From contig NC_092661.1 in assembly GCF_032118995.1 (NCBI RefSeq), positions 12,648,494-12,712,493 on the forward strand: a stretch of DNA of 64,000 nucleotides, given 5' to 3'. The position numbers and the translations under genes are program-made. The notes beneath the pieces are model-generated. The model saw only the letters and a list, made by a program, of their open reading frames with translations. It ran no database searches and was not told where the DNA came from. The stretch comes from Asterias amurensis (Eukaryota; Echinodermata; Asteroidea; Forcipulatida; Asteriidae). Positions 10,926 to 23,004 of this stretch are shown in pieces. Within the stretch, counting starts at the first letter, position 1. Each line of letters opens with the position of its first letter.

Positions 10926-13900
10926 GTAAGTTCCTCCTTTATTGCTCTCGGACGCAGACACAAAACAAGGTTATACAAATTGGTGTCATAAATATTGCAG
11001 ATTACTGTAAACTTTTACCAGACATTATGTGTATTATTTCTTAGAGATTACCTCATCAAAGAATTGTTGCAAATGGGTCAACGAACCAATAATGCAATTA
11101 TGCACATTTCGTGCTGGAACCAACGCGTTGACAACAGTGAAGTGTATTTTAAAATAAAGGAATAACAATCTATATTGGGGTGTCATGGCATAGCGGTTAA
11201 GAACACCGGATTCAAAAACTCTGGTGTTTCTGATTGACACAGTGTGGGTTCGAATCCCCAGCCGTGACACCTGTGTCCTTAACCAAGACACTTAACCACG
11301 ATGCTTCGTCCTTTGGATGGGACGTAAAGCCACTGGTCCCGTGTGTTCCGGTGACACACGTAAAAGCACCCAGTGCACTTATAAAAAAGAGAAGGGGTTC
11401 GCTTCTGGGTGCCTGGTTTGATTGGCAGCAAAATGCGCAATAACACCTTGTTAACCATAACATGGTGCTATGAAAAAGGAGTAGGTCTCATATTTCAAAC
11501 GTAGTCCCACATACCTTGCAGGAAAGTACTGATATCTTAAAAAACGCCCGAGCGTCACCGAGTGCAAAAACACGCGCTATATATAAGAAGCCACTATTAT
11601 TATTATTATCATTATTATTGTTAGGTGTTCTTACAATACAAGCACGAACACCTCTTGCTATTGTTCTGTTTTTGCGTTTATGTTTCCTTCTTCCACGGAA
11701 CCCTGCGAATTGAACCTTAAAGCCATTGGACACTTCCGGTACAGAAAAAAAAAAGTTCACAGATTTACAAATAACTTACAGGGTTTACATGAGGTAATGG
11801 TGAAAGATTTCTCTTGAAATATTATTCCATGAAATGCTTTACTTTTTGAGAAAACATTAAAACAATATAAATTCTCGACATCAAGAATTACGGATTTATA
11901 GTAAACACATGTCATGACACGGCGAAACGTGCGGAAACAAGGGTGGGTTTTACCGTTATTTTCTCCCGACTCCGATGACCGATTGAGCCTAAATTTTCAC
12001 AGGTTTGTTATTTTATATAGAAGTTGTGATACACGAAGTGTGAGCCTTGAACAATACTGTTTACCGAAAGTGTCCAATGGCTTTTAAACTCATCAAAATT
12101 GAGCCGCGATATTAAGACAGCACAGCTGTCATGCCGTCATCAGGTGTCGAATGACAGGGTTTTTAAAGTTGAAAAATTACCATTTGCTTTTAGCTGTATC
12201 TCATTGAATGTAAAAGTTATGATGTTCATAGTTGGGCATCTGATAAATCATGACTTGGGCAACATTTGAAAAGTTAACGCCAAAATTGTACGACCTAACT
12301 TCCGGGTACCCGGGGTTGTAGTTTGCCTTCGCTGTTTTCCCTCAAAAAGTCATTGTCGGGCTTATTTGCAGCATAACATTATGAACCCTAAGATCAAGAC
12401 GACACCAACTTGATTATGTCATGACGACGTCATCAGATTTTAAATTAAATCAAATCAAAGTCTATTATTCGTGACAAAAATCATAGCTCGTGCACTTGTT
12501 GTAATTTTTACAAATCATCCGACGAGGCGTTGAAGGTCAACAATTGCTACACAGGTATAGCGATACAATTTGACCTTGACTTCCGGTTAAAGCAGAACTT
12601 TTCTGAAGTATTTAAAAATATTTCAGAAAGTTCATCTCAAAAACTATAATTTTACTATAATTTATGTACGAATGTAAAGAACCCTTTATATTATAAATCC
12701 TTTATACAGAGATTTTTACCTTTTTAATTTTTTTGTTTTTTTATTTTTTTTTACCTTTACTTTTGGTCATAAACCGGACGTTAAAGGGTCTATGTAACTT
12801 TTGTAGGACAAAAAACACAATGTCCACAGATTTACACTAAACTTACACAGTTTGAGAATAATGATAGTAGAAAGCTTCCCTGCAAATATTACGTGCTGAG
12901 GTGCTGTATTTTTTTGGGAAATGAGTAAAACAATGTCATGAAAATATTACACACGTATTTTCATGACATTGTTTTACTCATTTTTTTTAAAACTACAGCA
13001 CCTCAGTAAGTAATATTTGAAGGGAAGCTTTCCACTATCATTATCTTCAAACCCTGTAAGTTTAATGTAAATCTATGGACATTTTGAAAAAGTACCCAAA
13101 TCCTTTAAAGGGACACATTGCCTTGGATCGGACGAGATGAAAAGCGTTTGTTATAAAATGCATATGGTTTGAAAGATGCTTTAAAAGTATAATACAATGA
13201 TGCACACAATAATGCCTCGAAGTTGCGTGGTTTTCCTTATACGTCGTGAACAAACACGGCACGCCATTTTGTGAGATCAGATTTTGACTCCACAAAATGG
13301 GCCGACCGTGTTAGTTCGCAAAATAAAAGAAAAAATCACGCAATTTCGAGTCATATTTTGTGTGGATTCTACTTTTAAAATATCTTTCTTATCATTATGC
13401 ATTTCATAACAAACGGTTTCAAACGCTTTTCATAGACCAACTCGCCTGATCCAAGGCAACGTGTTCCTTTAATTTTCAGATTTACTTTTAAAGGAACACG
13501 TTGCCTTGGATCGGTCGAGTTGGTCTTTGAAAAGCGTTTGTAACCGTTTGTTATAAAATGCATATGGTTAGAAAGATGTTGTAAAAGTAGAATACAATGA
13601 TCCACACAAACATGCCTCGAAGTTGAACGATTTTCTTTTTACCTCGTCGACTAACATGGTCGGCCATTTATGGGGGTCAAATTTTTGACTCCCATAAATG
13701 GCTGACCGTGTTTGTATGCAAAGTATAAGGAAAACCACGCAATTTCGAGGCAAACTTGTGTGGATCATTGTATTCTAGTTTTAAAACATCTTTCCAGCCA
13801 TATGCATTTTATAACAAACGGTTATAAACGCTTTTTATAGACCAACTCGTCCGATCCAAAGCAACGTGTTCCTTTAAGGATCCCGACAAAATTTGTTTAC

Positions 13901-16900
13901 AATTTCAAGCTTCTATGCAGAAAGACCAAATGAACGGGCTTGGCATATTATTGTTCAATTTATGTGTATATAGATCACCACAGTTTCAACGGAACTTTCA
14001 ACATCAATACTCGACTCAACTTCAGCAAAAGCAGGTAGGAAACAGGGCTGAGACAATAGTGTTATTCCAAGCATAAAGCGCGCGTTCTTATTTAGATCGT
14101 TTTCCGGGCATAATGATTTTGTTGTTGTGTTGTTAAGGTGACCAAGAATCCAACAAAAACATATTTGCGGATATCATTGTATCCCCTTTATTGAATGCTA
14201 GGCCTACCGTCCAATTAATTTGTGTTGATTGTTAATCAAAAGTACTATCCGTGTGTCTGCTTTAAAATATTAGTTCTCAATATATTTGTTAAATTTCTAT
14301 GAACTGTTTATTTCTCACAATTTTTTTAATTTTTTTTTTAACAAGAGTATGGAATAAACGTTTATTGAATTGAATATTGGGGGGGGGGGCAATTTTTTGT
14401 TACGTGAATATCGCCACAATCGCAAGTATGACGTCAGACGCGGTTGGTTATCAGAAATAACGTGTGTGTATTCGAAAGCACTAATCTTGTTAAACAGATT
14501 CTGGCAATTTCAAAAAATCATTCACATTACGTCGGATCAGTAACCCTTTTGAAAAATGAACCAATCCCAATATCCATTGGTAGAACATTGGTGTTGAAGG
14601 CTACAGCAGCAACTATTACAAAGATTCAAGTTATTTGTTAGTCTTTACTCTTTTATAATGCTTCATAATCCAGTCGATACTAAAGGTCCATCAATGACCT
14701 GCAACCGAGATGTGTTCGGCTTAACCAACGACAGCAATACTCCCGCTTCTGTTCAGTGGTGGAATATAGATGCGTATGACAACGAAGATGAAGCTGTGCA
14801 CGATGTCACTTGCAGAGACGATGCCGAAGGGAGGACCGTCAAATCAGGTGACTTCTTCAAAGTGGGTACCACCAACGTCACGTGTACGGCGTCGGATAAT
14901 GCTGGAAACCCTGCACAATGTACATTCTCAGTCACTGTCACAGGTTTGTAAGAAAACCAATGTTCACTAATCAGCAAAATCAAGAAGCATATCTTTCAGT
15001 GTGTTGGAACATGTTCATTATGTATGCAGCATCAGAGTCCAGCTTTCTCCAGAAGACGATCAGAGCATACTGATCGAAACGTCGAGTTGAAACCCAAAGT
15101 TCGTTTTGGAACCACCCCCAACTCATTAAGAGATTATCATTACATGATGTAATACCGCAAACCTTTCTATATCATTACAATAATGGTTCAGCCCAAACGC
15201 TTTGAAGCATTACCAACATTTACATGTTATTCTTGTCAATAATAGAAAACGAAGCAGTGGATGAACAGTTGTAACGTAACGCGACATTTAAGTAAACATT
15301 GCCTCGTGATTAGTTACCAAAATATTCAATGCGAGCGCGGCTTCTGCTACCAATTTACTAACAAAGTGAAAAGCATTAAAAAAAAGAGAAAAAAAAAGAG
15401 AAAAAAAAACGTCCAGAGGAGCGTCAGTGACTCAACATATACACCAATGTCTTGTAAAGAGTTTCCCATTACTTGTTTTGTTTCATTACTGTTATGTTTT
15501 TGTATGTTTTTTAATTATATTTGAACCAGTTTGTAACATGAATCGCCTGGGTATGGAAAGTGGCGCCATAGCCGACAATCAGATTACTGCTATGAACGTC
15601 TTGAACGACGACTACGCAAACTATGGACCAGCACTAGCTAGGTTGAACAGCAATGGTAAGTATATCCTTTTTTTTTACAAAGAATCCGTAAAAAAAACTA
15701 CTGTACAATCATTATGTCATGTTTAAAGCCATTGGACCCTTTCTGTAAACAGTATTGTCCAAGGCCCACACTTCGTGTATCACAACTTCTATATCAAATA
15801 AAAAACCTGTGAAAATTAGGCTCAATCGGTCATCGGAGTGGGGAGAAAATAACGGGAAAACCCACCCTTGTATCCGCGCGTTTAGCCGTGTCATGACATG
15901 TATTAAAAGTAAATCCGTAATTCTCGTTATCGGGAATTGATATTGTTTTACTGTTTTCTCTAAAAGTAAAGCATTTCATGGAATAATATTTCAAGAGAAG
16001 TCTTTCACCACTGCCTTCTGTAAACCCTGTAAGTTATTTGTAAATCTGTGAACTTTTATTTTGTTTCTGTACCGAAAGGGTCCAATGGCTTTAACGCAAG
16101 TAAAAACAATCCGCTTGGTCATTTTAAAACTTTAATCATCGATACATTTGTTTGATGACATAACTGACGGACATCTTGTGTATGATCCAATTAGTTGCAC
16201 AAACAAGAAGGTAATGCAGAGTTTGTCAATTTATTAAGTGATTCAAATGTTTCATTCCTAGTAATAATGAACAATTACGGAATCGTATTGCCACCACATG
16301 AATACATAATTTCTCACACGATAACTTATCATGTACGTACACAATAAATGCTAACTTATCGTGTGCGTACACGATCGTGTACGTACACAATAAGTTAAAG
16401 ATTTCGTGTACGTACACGATAAGTTTGAACTGATCGTATCATGTACACACTAAGTTTGGATATAGTGTGCGTACACAATAACTTTGGATACAGTGTACGT
16501 ACATGATTATTTGAATATATCGAGTACACAATAGGTTAGGATAAAGAGTATGTACACGATAAGTTTGAATTGATCATGTACACAATAAGTTTGGATATAG
16601 TGTACGTACAGTTTAAGTTGGAATTTATTGTGTACACAATAAGTTTGGATATAGTGTACGTACAGTGTAAGTTGGAATTTATTGTGTACACAATAAGTTT
16701 GGATATAGTGTACGTACAGTAGAAGTTGGAATTTATCGTAAACACAATATGTTTGGATATAGGTACGAAGACGATAAGTTTGAATTAATCATGTACACGA
16801 TAAGTTTGGAGGTAGTGTACGTAAGAAATGGTGTACGTACATGATAAGTTTGAGTTTATCGTGTACGTACATGATAAATTCAAACGAGTCGTGTAACATT

Positions 16901-18279
16901 TTCTTTCTTCAACCCATGGCTATAAATCAGTAAAATCTCGTAAGTGTCAAGGACTATATGTTCTTCTGCTTCTTAAAGGAACACGTTGCCTTGGATCGGA
17001 CGAGTTGGTCTTTGAAAAGCGTATGTAACCGTTTTTTATAAATACATATGGGTAGAAAGATGTTGTAAAAGTAGAATACAATGATCCACACAAACATACC
17101 TCGAAATTGCACGGTTTTCCTTTTACCTCGTCGACTAACACGGTCGGCCGTTTATGGGAGTCAAATTTTTGACTCCCATAAATGGCTGACCGTGTTAGTT
17201 CGCACAGTAAAGGGAAAACCACGCAATTTCGAAGCAAACTTGTGTGGATCATTGTATTCTACTTTTAAAATATCTTTCCAACCATAAAATACATCTTATA
17301 AAAAAGGGAATACAAACACTTTTTATAGACCAACCCGTCCGATCCAAGGCAACGTGTTCCTTTAAGGTATTCGATTTGAAGTCATTTGCGTGTACAATAG
17401 ATGTTTTGGGTATCAATAGATAAGAAACAAAAACCTTCTTATTTTACAGGTTACTGGTGTGGAATCAAGTGGACTGACACATGGATTCAGGTGGATTTCG
17501 GCCACACGGTGGACATCTACGGCCTGATCATTCAGCAGGGACTTTACGCACTATACCAAAGCCAGAGGGTTTTTTATCTGATGTATGGAGATGATGAAAA
17601 CTCATTGATGTATCTAGAGGGTCGGGGTCGAATGGTAACTATCATGATATCGTAGTTTTTGTTCAATATTTGTAAGGGGTGGTATAATAATTATGGTCTA
17701 ACTTTGTACTGGTCGACTATGATCAATACGAGAACTACGTCACGGCTTCTGGTCAAGTCTGGTCGCTCACCCGAACATGTGCAATGTACTGCTTGCACGC
17801 AGGCATATACCGCTAAACAAATGGACCAAACATTTCCAACTTTCAGAAAGTCCAGAGATTGCTTTGTACAACAATTCCCACAATTCACGGATAAAAGCTT
17901 CAATGGCAGCCTCAAATACCCCCAACTGCCCCCATGCTAAGGGTATTAAAGCGCACAAGGCAAACTTGCTCGGCCTGGGTGAACCATAAATCAAAGGCCA
18001 CTCAAACTTTTCTCGAGCGTATAATGCGGAAGAAAATAATGGTCGTTGTGATGTCTACGATAAATAATTAATTGAGATCTTAAACACCTCTTTTGTATCA
18101 TTTTTTTTTTGCTAATCCAGTACTATGTAGCCGAACCGAGATCTGCTGGTGACGATGTTTTGATCTCTGTCCAGACCTCATCACAGCAGAGAATGATCCG
18201 AACAAGATTCATCCGCATAGAACTCTGGTTGTGGATGGGAGATCTGTGCATGCGCTTCGAAATTATCGGCTGCAACTGA
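10512..18279 (+). CDS. Secreted PAN-HYR-F5/8C protein, copy 2, complete (404 aa, 6 exons)
   Basis: Coding exons: 10512-10925, 13974-14034, 14674-14943, 15530-15655, 17450-17634, 18121-18279 (stop TGA). All junctions are GT-AG and phases agree. Residues 1-21 form a signal peptide (MKVLISFTIAMVAWMSYEASA). Residues about 25-110 are a PAN/apple-like module with spaced cysteines and an ICQLN strand. Residues about 115-160 are a Ser/Thr-rich linker, partly supplied by the small second exon. Residues about 163-247 are an HYR domain (SVQWWNIDAYDNED, then VTCTASDNAGNPAQCTF). Residues 250-404 are an F5/8C domain starting and ending on cysteine. The start at 10512 is preferred because an upstream in-frame ATG at 10473 would bury the signal peptide. 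The architecture fits a secreted recognition, adhesion or coagulation-type protein; no enzyme motif is seen. It is a tandem paralogue of the partial gene at 1-1803. Confidence 0.85.
11176..11625 (+). mobile_element. tRNA-derived SINE, full length, in intron 1
   Basis: Starts with a tRNA-like head: A-box-like TAGCGGTTAAGAACACC and B-box GGGTTCGAATCCC, followed by the body with CACTTATAAAAAAGAG and AACATGGTGCTATGAAAAAG, and ends in an ATT-rich tail (11590-11621). Pol III-driven, non-coding retroposon needing LINE enzymes in trans. Same strand as the host gene. Confidence 0.85.
11717..12087. mobile_element. Family B TTAA element, inverted
   Basis: TTAA flanks; family B interior in reverse order (TGAAATATTATTCCATGAAA first, then the CATGACACGGCGAAACG part). 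Located in intron 1 of the PAN-HYR-F5/8C gene. Confidence 0.85.
12088..12780. other. Intron 1 interior, unassigned
   Basis: No coding potential or known repeat seen; contains TGTCATGACGACGTCATCA and a T-rich run at 12722-12765. Confidence 0.5.
12781..13108. mobile_element. Family D TTAA element
   Basis: TTAA flanks, inverted arms (TTTACACTAAACTTACACAG versus its complement near 13050) and a central palindrome AATGTCATGAAAATA/TATTTTCATGACATT. The right TTAA is shared with the next element. Confidence 0.8.
13105..13472. mobile_element. Family C TTAA element
   Basis: TTAA flanks, ends AGGGACACATTGCCTTGGAT and GATCCAAGGCAACGTGTTCC. Slightly diverged from the consensus, with a weaker central palindrome. 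Confidence 0.8.
13488..13877. mobile_element. Family C TTAA element, full copy
   Basis: TTAA flanks, termini AGGAACACGTTGCCTTGGAT, arms with GTAGAATACAATGATCCACA, and a central palindrome around TTTTTGACTCCCATAAATGG. Confidence 0.85.
14674..14943 (+). CDS. HYR-domain exon of the PAN-HYR-F5/8C gene
   Basis: One exon encodes a whole HYR (hyalin repeat) domain, entering in phase 1 and leaving in phase 1, so the module could be skipped or duplicated without a frameshift. HYR is an Ig-like fold common in echinoderm extracellular proteins. The 3' boundary uses a weaker donor, GTTTGT. Confidence 0.85.
14983..15185. repeat. Dispersed repeat with a GACGATCAGAG/CTGATCG hairpin
   Basis: Contains AGACGATCAGAGCATACTGA then TCGAAACGTCGAGTTGAAAC, then CAACTCATTAAGAGATTATC and ATGTAATACCGCAAACC. 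The last part recurs inverted at 27183-27250, and pieces recur near 25110, 26890 and 28675 (GGTTTGCGGTAACACCATGT type). No reading frame seen. Confidence 0.6.
15723..16094. mobile_element. Family B TTAA element
   Basis: TTAA flanks and family B termini, in an intron of copy 2. It sits in a different intron from the B copy in the first F5/8C gene, so the two insertions are independent. Confidence 0.85.
16310..16890. repeat. GTACGTAC minisatellite, ~30- and ~60-bp periods
   Basis: Repeats of ACACAATAAGTTTGGATATA followed by GTGTACGTACA, alternating with TAAGTTGGAATTTATTGTGT. The central part (about 16560-16740) has a higher-order unit near 59 bp. GTAC-rich palindromes are embedded. Long minus-strand frames here are repeat artefacts. 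Confidence 0.85.
16973..17365. mobile_element. Family C TTAA element, full copy
   Basis: TTAA flanks, full termini and a central GGGAGTCAAATTTTTGACTCCC palindrome (positions about 17156-17179). Located just upstream of an F5/8C exon. Confidence 0.85.
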
Positions 18280-18299
18280 ACACAACAACGGCAATAAAA

Positions 18300-18375
18300 A
18301 TATTACTCGGGTGGGATTCGAACCCATGACCTTTTTAAAAATCAAGAGCGGTGTCTAACCAACTAGCCCACCAAG
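18300..18375 (-). repeat. tRNA-like SINE head
   Basis: On the minus strand: GGTGGGCTAGTTGGTTAGAC (A-box region) and GGGTTCGAATCCCACCCGAG (B box). Closest to a lone SINE head; the anticodon arm region is A/T-rich and does not look like a working tRNA. Confidence 0.6.
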
Positions 18376-18787
18376 ATTTCCCGCTAACATACTGTAAGTT
18401 AATATTTGTCATAAAAAAAAAGAAATATTTTGGAAACGGACAAATAAGAATTGTGTGTGTTTTAAGAGATGCACATTTGTTTTGATTGAACTTTCTGAAC
18501 ATAATATCTATCAAATGCTGCGGCGAGACTAGTACAATTTTTTTAAATTTATTCAAGACAGATTGAAAATTCGCAATGGAATTGTGTAAAGTACATGCAC
18601 GCGTCACAATACAATGTTGTACCGGTTCCGGTATCAATCAGTTGATCTATATCATTATTAAGCTATAATTTATTAAAATTATTGATATAATAACTAGTTG
18701 ATTGTGTGTTTGGTCAAAATAAGAAGACGTTTTCATTTTAGTTTAAACCTTTAAGCAGGGAATGTACAACAACTATGTTTGAATATA

Positions 18788-18864
18788 TTAGTTGGGGAAT
18801 AACAGTGGACCCGATGTTCACTGCGTGGGGGACCGGGTCCTCGCACTGTTATTCCCTAACTACA
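18788..18864. mobile_element. 77-bp foldback element
   Basis: TAGTTGGGGAATAACAGTG at the left and CACTGTTATTCCCTAACTA at the right are inverted repeats around a GC-rich middle. Absent from the homologous flank of copy 1. Confidence 0.7.
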
Positions 18865-18869
18865 CGACA

Positions 18870-19206
18870 TTAAAGGAACACGTTGCCTTGGATCGGTCGA
18901 GTTGGTCTTTGAAAAGCGTTTGTAACCGTTTAGTATAAAATGCATAAAATTATTAGAAAGATATTTTAAAAGTAGAATATAATGATCCACACAGGTATAC
19001 CACTCGAAATTGCGTGGTTTTCCTTTTACCTCGTCGACTAACACGGTCGACCATTTGACTCCCATAAATGGCCGACCGTGTTCGAGGCAAATTTGTGTGA
19101 ATCATTGTATTCTACTTTTAAAACATCTTTTTAACCATATGCATTTTATAACAAACGGTTACAAACGCTTTTCAAAGACCAACTCAACCGATCCAAGGTA
19201 ACGTGT
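18870..19206. mobile_element. Family C TTAA element, decayed right end
   Basis: Left TTAA and terminus intact; the centre is shortened, and the right end stops at AACGTGT without TTAA. Inserted in the copy 2 flank only. Confidence 0.75.
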
Positions 19207-19660
19207 AAAAACACACTTAAAACACTACAATCAATGTTTGTACAAAGTCCTCTAGTTAGCATTTACCCTAACCTCTCCTTTTACAGTTATGTATCAGAGC
19301 CATTATTTTAAGGCTGATTTTTAAAAAGATATACAAGCTGCCATGGTTTGTCAAGTTTCATTTCACTGATTCATTTTAGTAAACGAAAAATCTACAAATA
19401 ACAGAAAGAATGCAAAAAAAAAAGATTCGTTCACATGTTTTGGTGAAATTTGTTTACTTGATAAAAAAGTTGCCTGTAGGAAATTTTGTTCAAAACAAAA
19501 TGCTATTCTGCTTAATGTCATTGATAGTGTTGTACATTTCTTCAATAGCAGTCTACGTGGTGATAGTTTAGTGGTTCAAGCTGTATTTGTAATAAATAAT
19601 AAGTGCTGTTTTGCCTATAGTCTGCTGTTGATAAGATTTGCTTGCGTATATATAAAGGTA

Positions 19661-20111
19661 ACCTCACTTGACGGTTTTTATAATAATATTAAGATAAATC
19701 ATCTAGAAAATCGCAAAAAATAATCTTTGTGTTTTTTTACCGATTAGATTTTGGGCGTGTAAAGTACTTGCTAAATTGTGAATTCAGAAAACCAAACTTT
19801 GGAGTGTTACAAAATGTAGTATAATATAAACTTTAAGCTTGCTTTGTTTTTATGCAATCAGAGTAAGCGTCAATGATTAAGGTAAACATTATTCCTAACT
19901 CATGATATTCCGAAAAAAAAACATTACCAACAAAAAACATTCACAGGTTATTGTGAAGTACAAGTCTTAAACAAAAGTTATATTTACAATGCTGATGTAC
20001 CTGGTTTCTGAAGATATCTCAATAGTGCACCTTCTCTTAATATTTTAATATTTCATTTATTATTGGAGTGGTTATTAGTTGGAGTCTGTGCTTTGTAGTA
20101 TAAATACCTAA
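19661..20111. other. Unassigned spacer
   Basis: AT-rich; no gene or recognised repeat. Confidence 0.5.
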
Positions 20112-20463
20112 TAGCAGTGGACACTATTGGTAATAATTACTCAAAATAATTGTTAGCAAAAAAACTCATTGGTAACAAGCAATCGAGAGATGTTGATAGT
20201 ATAAAACATTGTGAGAAACGGCTCCCTCTGAAGTAGCGTAGTTTTTGAGAAAGAAGTAATTTTCCACGCATAATTAGATTTTGAGGTCCCCAAAAATCAA
20301 GCATCTGAAAGCACACAACTTCGTGTGACAAAGGTGTTTTTTCTTCTATTATTATCTCACAACTTTGACGACCAGTTGAGTTCAAATTTTCACAGGTTTG
20401 TTACTCGTGCATATATGCACCAAGTGAAAAGACTGGTCTCTGACAATTACCAAAGGTGTCCTG
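20112..20463. mobile_element. Family A element, eroded ends
   Basis: AGCAGTGGACACTATTGGTA to CCAAAGGTGTCC with the family core; TTAA not preserved. Confidence 0.7.
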
Positions 20464-21612
20464 TTTTTGTGTAGATCTTGAAGGGATTGTACAGCAATCT
20501 TACCCCGAGTCAATTACACCATCAAAGTAAACTAAAACATGATCATCAAAACTATTTTCGAAACACTGAAATAATAATTTTTTTGGTTGGATCAAAACAT
20601 CCTCACACCCAAGCTTTTACACCGCCATATTAGTTTTGCAGCAAATTTGAAATATCATTACTATGTTTTTGTTCTCCAAAGTAATTCTGCCAAAAAAAAC
20701 CAAAAAACACACATTTAAGGTCATGTTGAACTAGGCCTACATCATGAGTAAAGAACTACATTTCCCAATCCAGGGTCAATCCAATTAAACTTTCTGTTCC
20801 GAGAGAGAGATAATCGACTATTTACAGTGCCAATGCATGTACGACATTGGGGCGGCGTCGTATGTTTTCAAACCTTTCATTAGTTGTATGGCGTGCAAAA
20901 ATTAATAAAAAAGATCATTCAATTACTGTTAAACAAATTTAATTACATTTTTGTCCCAAGACATTATTGCTACTTGGTTAGAATCCGGAGATATCGCAAG
21001 GCATGACAGTAAAACACCCCACCCCCCTTGAAGCACAAACACTTCAAAATAGTCTGTTTTCCCCCATTTAAGACCAGCAATGTTTGGGGTAATGAACCAA
21101 TCTGTTATATTTTCTCTCTAATCATATAGACATATTATTTTTTACATTTATCAGAATTTATTAGTGTCTGCAGTTAATTCAACAAGATTGTTTTTGCATT
21201 CTCACTTAAAATGTTTAAATTTTTTCCCCACGTTGGCACACCATAGAATCCCAAATAGCACGACACCAAGTGATCTATCTAGTGACTAAAGCAGAATGAA
21301 ACTCAATCTTGCAGATGATAATTTTGTTTTGAAATTTAGAGGTTGGATGATGTTTCTTAGAGTTATTTAATTGTTGGCATAAAAATGCACTGGTGATTTG
21401 TACAAAAGTTCATCATTTTATAAATGTTTGAGCAGTAAATGGGAATCAAAATTTGGATTTGAAAACATTTGAGGGTTGATAACATATGACGCTACGATGC
21501 CCCATTTCTTTAGAAATGACCAATTACATCAACATTTAATTTTTGGACAACTGAAAACGGTTCATACAAGTGACACAATGACCATCGATCAATCACATCT
21601 GTGCAATGGTCC
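20464..21612. other. Unassigned spacer
   Basis: No coding signal, RNA gene or clear repeat seen in about 1.1 kb. Confidence 0.5.
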
Positions 21613-21995
21613 TAAGGCAGTGGACACTATTGGTAATTACTCAAAATAATTATCATCATAAAACCTTTCTTGGTTACAAGTAATGGGGAGAGGTTGATGG
21701 TATAAAACATTGTGAGAAACAGCTCCCTCTGAAGTGACGTAGTTTTCGAGAAAGAAGTAATTTTCCACGAATTTGATTTCGAGACCTCAAGTTTAGAATT
21801 TGAGGTCTCGAAATCAATCATCAGAAAGCACACAACTTCATGTGATAAGGGTGTTTTTTCTTTCACTATTATCTCGCAAATTCGATGACCGACTGAGCTA
21901 AAATTTCCACAGGTTTGTTATTTTATGCATATGTTGAGATACACCAACTGTGATACTAGTCTTTGACAATTAACAGTAGTGTCCACTGTCTTTAA
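21613..21995. mobile_element. Family A TTAA element
   Basis: Right TTAA present, left reduced to CTAA; termini and core match family A. Confidence 0.8.
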
Positions 21996-23004
21996 GGCTT
22001 AACAGCATTTACAACTGTATTAAAACATTGACAAATTAACTTAAAAAAATCTAATGTTTAAAACTTCCTACCTACATTGTGTTGAAGTCGATATCCAGGT
22101 TCAGTTCAGGTCCAGTGGATATAAATATGTCCAGGAATGATGGGGCCAACAGGCCTGGAATTACATGCAGGCCATGGTCTCGGTTGCCACTGGGCATGGT
22201 CTTGGCCTCGGTGCACCTTTGTTCTCGGTTTCCCATTGACTTTACAAGATTATCCAATGGAAGTGATGGTTAAAACCGCGGGTCTACGTACAAAATAACG
22301 TAAACACACACATGCTTTTGTTGAAGACTCACATTGACACTGGAGGGCGCTCTATAACTTATAAGGCTTGCCAGACTGCCAAATATTAGTTTCTTTTTTA
22401 TAGCAATAATTTTCTTCAAACTTAAACCTTACTATCCAGTTTTGAAAATTAAAAGGGCTTATAGGGGAAACAAATCTCGAAAGTCCCCCAACTCACTAAG
22501 TAGGCTATGAACTCTTCGGATTTTAAGGAAAAGAATGGGTTATAAATCTAACATACTGTGTTATTCATTGTATTGTTTCTATTCCAACATTCCATTTCAG
22601 ACCTGATTACCTGCTGGTTTTTTGTGATTTTTTTTCGGCAGTTTTTCCCATTTTCAACTTCTAATTTTGACTGATTTGTTGAATATTTTAATCTTTTTTA
22701 CCTGATGAGAACAAAAAACCTATATAAAAAAAGCTAAGGTTTTCATTGTTTTAGCTCATCCACTGGAACCAGGGATAACTCTTTGAGTTTTATCTCTTCA
22801 TAAAATCTAGATGTAGAAAAAACTAGAAGCAATTATTTGATTTAAGTTTCAAGACCGTAATCTGTTGCAGAGTTTACGAGGTGCCGAACCGAAGTGTCCA
22901 GTCAATTCGGCATCGAGCAACCCTCGGCATCAAGAATGTCAGCACCATAAAAACTCGGCATGGCAAAATTCTTGACTAACAAACTCAGCACCAAGCAACC
23001 ACTG
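21996..23004. other. Spacer downstream of PPIL4
   Basis: No gene recognised. 22890-22995 has three loosely repeated CTCGGCA(T/A)-type phrases of unknown meaning. Confidence 0.4.

Larger units (their letters stand above)
18280..19660 (+). other. 3' flank of F5/8C copy 2, homologous to the copy 1 flank
   Basis: No coding sequence. AATAAA occurs only 14 bases after the stop (18293-18298). The block from about 18555 matches the copy 1 flank but is interrupted by a 77-bp foldback (18788-18864) and a family C element (18870-19206), both absent from copy 1. A tRNA-like SINE head lies at 18300-18375. Confidence 0.6.

Noticed and set aside
15040-15110. Hammerhead ribozyme
   Set aside because: GAAAC and a nearby stem are present, but the required CUGAUGA core is not.
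18300-18375. Functional tRNA gene
   Set aside because: A and B boxes are recognisable, but the anticodon region and acceptor pairing are poor, and similar heads recur with SINE bodies.
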